From assembly GCA_003993805.1 (NCBI GenBank), contig RSEF01000003.1:40964485-41028484 (forward strand): DNA of 64,000 nucleotides, written 5' to 3'. The translations under genes were made by a program, and so were the position numbers. This stretch comes from Himantopus leucocephalus. Its lineage: Eukaryota > Chordata > Aves > Charadriiformes > Recurvirostridae. Positions 60,315 through 64,000 of the stretch are shown here, in pieces. Under the pieces are notes generated by a model. The model ran no database searches, was not told where the DNA came from, and saw only the letters and a program-made list of their open reading frames with translations. Position 1 is the first letter of the stretch; each line of letters opens with the position of its first letter.

Positions 60315-61470
60315 TATTGACAGGATCTATATGGTCTTTGGGATAATGCGTTACAAGTCTAAGCTACAATTATATTGCATTAGACAGACAGGTCAGGAAT
60401 CTATTTCATAAGAATTTCTCCACATTGCTAAAAACTCCCTTATAAATATTTCCCACTGAATTCAGAAATTCCGATGAGAAATAACGATACAGAAGTTTCT
60501 CTCAACTTTTCAGAATGGAATTGATGGGGCCATGAGCATTTTTAGCTGCTTGATTTCCTGGCACCTCACTGTGGAGCATCTATAAAGGCAGTGGTGGGAA
60601 GAAGAATATGAGTTATCCAGGCAGAGAAGTGGATTGGCTACCAAAGGTCAGACTTTATTAACTGGGGAGATGTACTGGTTTCTGTAAGAAAATCTGTTAT
60701 AATATACATACACTTGCTGAAGAGTTGGCCTCTTCAGATCATCATTTTCTAGCAGAAGAGTATTTCCCTGAAAAATTTATGATTAGTTAATTAAGAAAAA
60801 AGCAGTTTCACTTTTTCCCTACAAAAGCTTAATATCTTTGTAATTATAAAGCTGCTGCCAAGTATACCTTGAGCATGAATTTTTAAGAAGATTGAGGTAG
60901 ACAAAGGAATGTTGCAGAAAATGCAAACCTTGAACCAGTTTTTACTGCCTTTTCCTTTGTGTTATTTAAATTTAGCTTAAAGACAGTTTAATTATTTCTC
61001 TCTGAATCTGGAGGTAATATTGGATTAAAATTCCACATCAAACTAATTTTGTGGAATCAAAATTATAGAAGTGTAAAATAAGACAGACTGATTTCGGTTG
61101 TAACTATGGAGAAGTTACCCATTATTGTCCAAATAGATGAATAATTATTTGAACCATTTCCTGTGCTCAGCCAGAGCTCAAACACAAAGTAGAGTGGATG
61201 GAGGAGCAAACACTGAAAATGTAGAAGTAAGTGTTACCTCATTCTGAAAACAAATAGTGGTGCTGCAGAGCCTCCACTGTTAATGGCTGTGCCATGTGCA
61301 CTTTATTAAGAGGAACGATTGTCTCTGTTAGATAAGGTGTTATGGAAGTGCAGACATATGTCTTTGTTAATGGGCTTTTTGTACGAGTCTGATAGGGAAA
61401 TAAATGTGCCGTGCTCAGAGTGAAGTCCTGGTACAGATATGAGACACGGTCGGACCAAAGACCTTGCAGG
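60315..61470. other. AT-rich stretch up to a gap
   Basis: No feature is recognised, apart from an AATAAA near 61399 that has no evident transcript. Confidence 0.4.
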
Positions 61471-61570
61471 NNNNNNNNNNNNNNNNNNNNNNNNNNNNNN
61501 NNNNNNNNNNNNNNNNNNNNNNNNNNNNNNNNNNNNNNNNNNNNNNNNNNNNNNNNNNNNNNNNNNNNNN
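61471..61570. other. Assembly gap of 100 N
   Basis: A placeholder gap. Neither flank shows a repeat, so the cause of the break is not visible. Confidence 0.97.
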
Positions 61571-63107
61571 ACCACTCTAAATTTTCAAAAGGCTATTTCT
61601 TGGCCAAAGAAGAGAATACAGTGAAACTATGTTTGTCTACTATAAACACACTAAATTTAATTTTTCTCTAGGAGCCTTTTCTTGCTCATAAATGTGAATA
61701 ATAGCACACAGGAATCATTGCCAGTTCTCCTTCTCTGTCATTTATACTCATCAAAAGAAAATAATACAACTTTATGACTTTTCTATCTCTTTGCTAGACT
61801 ATGACCATGGAAGTAGAAAAAGAGCAAGAACATTGAATTTCTCACCACTTCTGTGACACTACTGCCAGCAGAGTTCTGGCTTTGTGAACAGAAACTTCCT
61901 TTTGAAGTCTCGTGTTTGATGAGATAGACCTTACTCTGTGTGTTATCCCATTCCCGTTGCCCCCTGCCCAAGGAGTGAAGGCAGGCAGGACCGTGCAGAC
62001 CCGTCAAAGCCAAAGCGGAGCTGTAGCCACGGGCACAAAGGGCTGGGCTTTCACCCTGTGAAAGACAAATAGAGGAGGCTGGTGGGAGGCAACGTGCCAA
62101 GGCACCGAGCAAATTTTGAGGGACTCGGGTTCAAGGTCTGCCCTTGGCTTGCTGGGCAAACTGCTTCCCCTGCTGCCTTCTGCTTCCAGCAAATAAGGGT
62201 ACTGCCACCTGCTAACTCTGTGCCAAAGAGATTTCAAACAAAATGTTTAGGTTATTTTGCAAAATTGCCTCAGAGATCAAATTAAAGTTTTTAAATGTTT
62301 TTATTTTTGATTTTTATGAAGAAGCACACAGAGAGCAAGACACTGGAGAACAGTCAGTAGCCCAGTGCAAATGCCTGGACAGTGACAGAGAGGAGGGATT
62401 TTAGTGCAGACCTGCATTTTAATTAAATGTTCAGACCAGCCAAATATTCCAGCACTGCTTATTTTAATTTTGATCCTCTTGAACTGAAGAAAAATGTTTT
62501 CAACTGATTCCTAAGAACTGCAGAGCTAACCCTTTTAAGTGCTTGTGGATCTGCATAGGAAAAACAACATGTGAGGACCTTACACTGTGACTGTATCAGA
62601 GTTTATGAGGCAATTTCATAAAAAGCCTTCCAACATGGTGAAGATGGACGGAGTTTATTACCCACTAAAGGCAATCCCATGCAGCAAGTTGTCTTGTGTG
62701 CTATATCCCCACAGCTGCTGTGATTTTCAGTCAGAGCAACTCCTTGTGTCACATCTGGAGAAACTTCACTCCATCCACCACCCCCTTTATCTGCCACTGG
62801 TGTTGGTGGCTGTCCTGGATGGTAGCTGAGAACAAGCTCTATTACAAGCATGTAAAATCTTTGGATATCTGCCTAACCACCTCCTCTATCATGCAGTCCT
62901 AACAAATTTCACACAGTCATAAAACTTTGCAATATTCATTATTTCTCTAGAACCTAAACTCCTGGAATCATGTTGTTTCTAGAAAATGTCAGTTTTTGGT
63001 TTTATTTACCATGAGCAGTTTGTTACTTGTGGTTTCTGAGACAACCTTTAAAAATCATGGTGAGCCTACTGCTCAGGCTGGAAAGGCAGGAGATAATTAA
63101 AAGGAGA
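61571..63107. other. No supported gene
   Basis: Overlapping open frames occur at 61783-62285 and 62587-62902. The latter has Cys and His residues that recall a zinc finger at first sight, but the spacing is wrong. No repeat is seen. Confidence 0.35.
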
Positions 63108-63155
63108 ATCCACAGCAGTTTGGGCAGACATCCACAGCAGTTTGGGCAGACATCC
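63108..63155 (+). repeat. Two perfect 22-bp tandem units
   Basis: ATCCACAGCAGTTTGGGCAG plus two bases occurs twice head to tail (63108-63129 and 63130-63151), followed by the first four bases of a third unit. Confidence 0.8.
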
Positions 63156-64000
63156 CCAGGAGGGTACCGCATCTCTGCATGGCTGGGCCTGAGGACAAGG
63201 GAGACACGGTCACACAGGCAGAGTGACAGCAGTCAAAAAGTAGCAAAAAGGTGGATGGCACCAATAACAGATATTTATACTTGTTGTTCCCCTTTATTTC
63301 TCTCTATGTTTAAATAAGAGAGCAAGATGGTTAATAGCTGTCACAGCTGTAGGTGGTAAGTGGAGGTATGTGCACTTATACCTCCAAGAACTCGCTGAAT
63401 GATGTGCAGTGACACGATTATCAATCTCTAGCCACCTAGGTGTCTTTATTACATTAAAATGAACACAGCAAAATTTGATAAACCAGCCAGGAGCCCTGAG
63501 GTTAACACAAGTCCCAGAGTTCTTGTTCTTTTGAAAATTAGTATTTCTTTTCAAACTTGGTTTGGAAAAACCCCAAGGGTTTGTTAACAAATAATTTGAT
63601 GTATAGCAGAAGTAACAGGCTTATTGCTGCAATACTATAGGGATTTATTCTGAACATATTTCAGACATCTCTGATTTGTAGTACTGCTGTGTTGATGACA
63701 TCGGCTTTCATATTTTTCTTATCTTCTTGCAACTATTCATTTTCTTTGTTGCTTAAGGCTCTTTTTAATATTTGTGGTTGGAAGCTTGTTTTACTTTGGT
63801 TATTTTCCTTTTTCTGTTTGGATTGTTGTTGTTGGTAAGGGCTTTACTTTTTTGGGGTGAAAATATTTTCCAGAGAGGCAAAAAACAGCAGGAAAATGCC
63901 AAGAAAATGCTGAAATATCAAAGAAAAAAAGAAGAAAGAAAACTTACAGCCCCCTCACCTCAGCTCTGACTTTTCTTCTCTCCAGAATAATGAACAGTTA
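63156..64000. other. Right flank, nothing recognised
   Basis: Open frames on both strands are short and random in composition. A minus-strand donor-like GAG|GTGAGG lies near 63957, but its exon would lie beyond the window. Confidence 0.35.

Noticed and set aside
62587..62829. Possible C2H2 zinc finger in an 80-codon frame
   Set aside because: Cys and His residues are present, but the CX2-4C and HX3-5H spacing with the intervening F and L pattern is not satisfied.
1..64000. tRNA, rRNA, microRNA-like long hairpins, CRISPR arrays, replication or phage-type modules
   Set aside because: I looked on both strands and found nothing with the required structure. The only hairpins noted have arms of about 10 bases or less.

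Overview
This is vertebrate nuclear DNA, most likely from a bird and probably a neoavian one. It is AT-rich and poor in CpG, and it has no operon-like gene packing. Its recognisable mobile elements are truncated CR1 LINE 3' ends carrying the typical ATTCTATGA-type tail, plus one solo LTR whose ends resemble a retroviral LTR family I know from neoavian genomes. No Alu, L1 or B1-like elements are visible. Three 100-N gaps (17005, 50082, 61471) and six single-N joins show a draft assembly. Four of those joins have the same sequence repeated on both sides.

No protein-coding gene can be named with confidence. The longest open frames are ordinary random frames of AT-rich vertebrate DNA. The window is therefore best read as intergenic sequence or the inside of very large introns. 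It may hold one or more small-exon transcripts that I can only propose from splice-site grammar.

Layout. 0.7-1.1 kb: a short CpG-rich, GC-rich island, followed by a splice-flanked segment at 1.4-1.6 kb. 1.6-24 kb: mostly featureless DNA with homopolymers, a GATA/GACA microsatellite, a perfect E-box palindrome (10.9 kb), a join-flanking 136-bp duplication (15.5 kb) and a gap (17.0 kb). 24.15-24.37 kb: a 72-codon phase 1-1 candidate exon. 26-32 kb: two Z-DNA-prone CA/GC tracts, purine and pyrimidine tracts, and a candidate exon at 31.9 kb. 32-44 kb: the solo LTR (39.9-40.5 kb), a CR1 carrying the end of ORF2 (42.1-42.5 kb) and a candidate exon (43.8 kb). 46.6-47.2 kb: a roughly 560-bp pyrimidine-rich strand that ends at a consensus 3' splice site. 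48.9-60.3 kb: several plus-strand splice-flanked open segments, among which four can be chained in phase to a stop and another two form a 53-codon two-exon frame, mixed with three CR1 fragments. 60-64 kb: gap, small tandem repeat, otherwise plain.

The candidate exons come from reading splice signals by eye. Many such segments occur by chance in 64 kb, so they are given low confidence and filed as 'other'. I saw no tRNA, rRNA, CRISPR or bacterial-type elements, and nothing that amounts to a new biological system.
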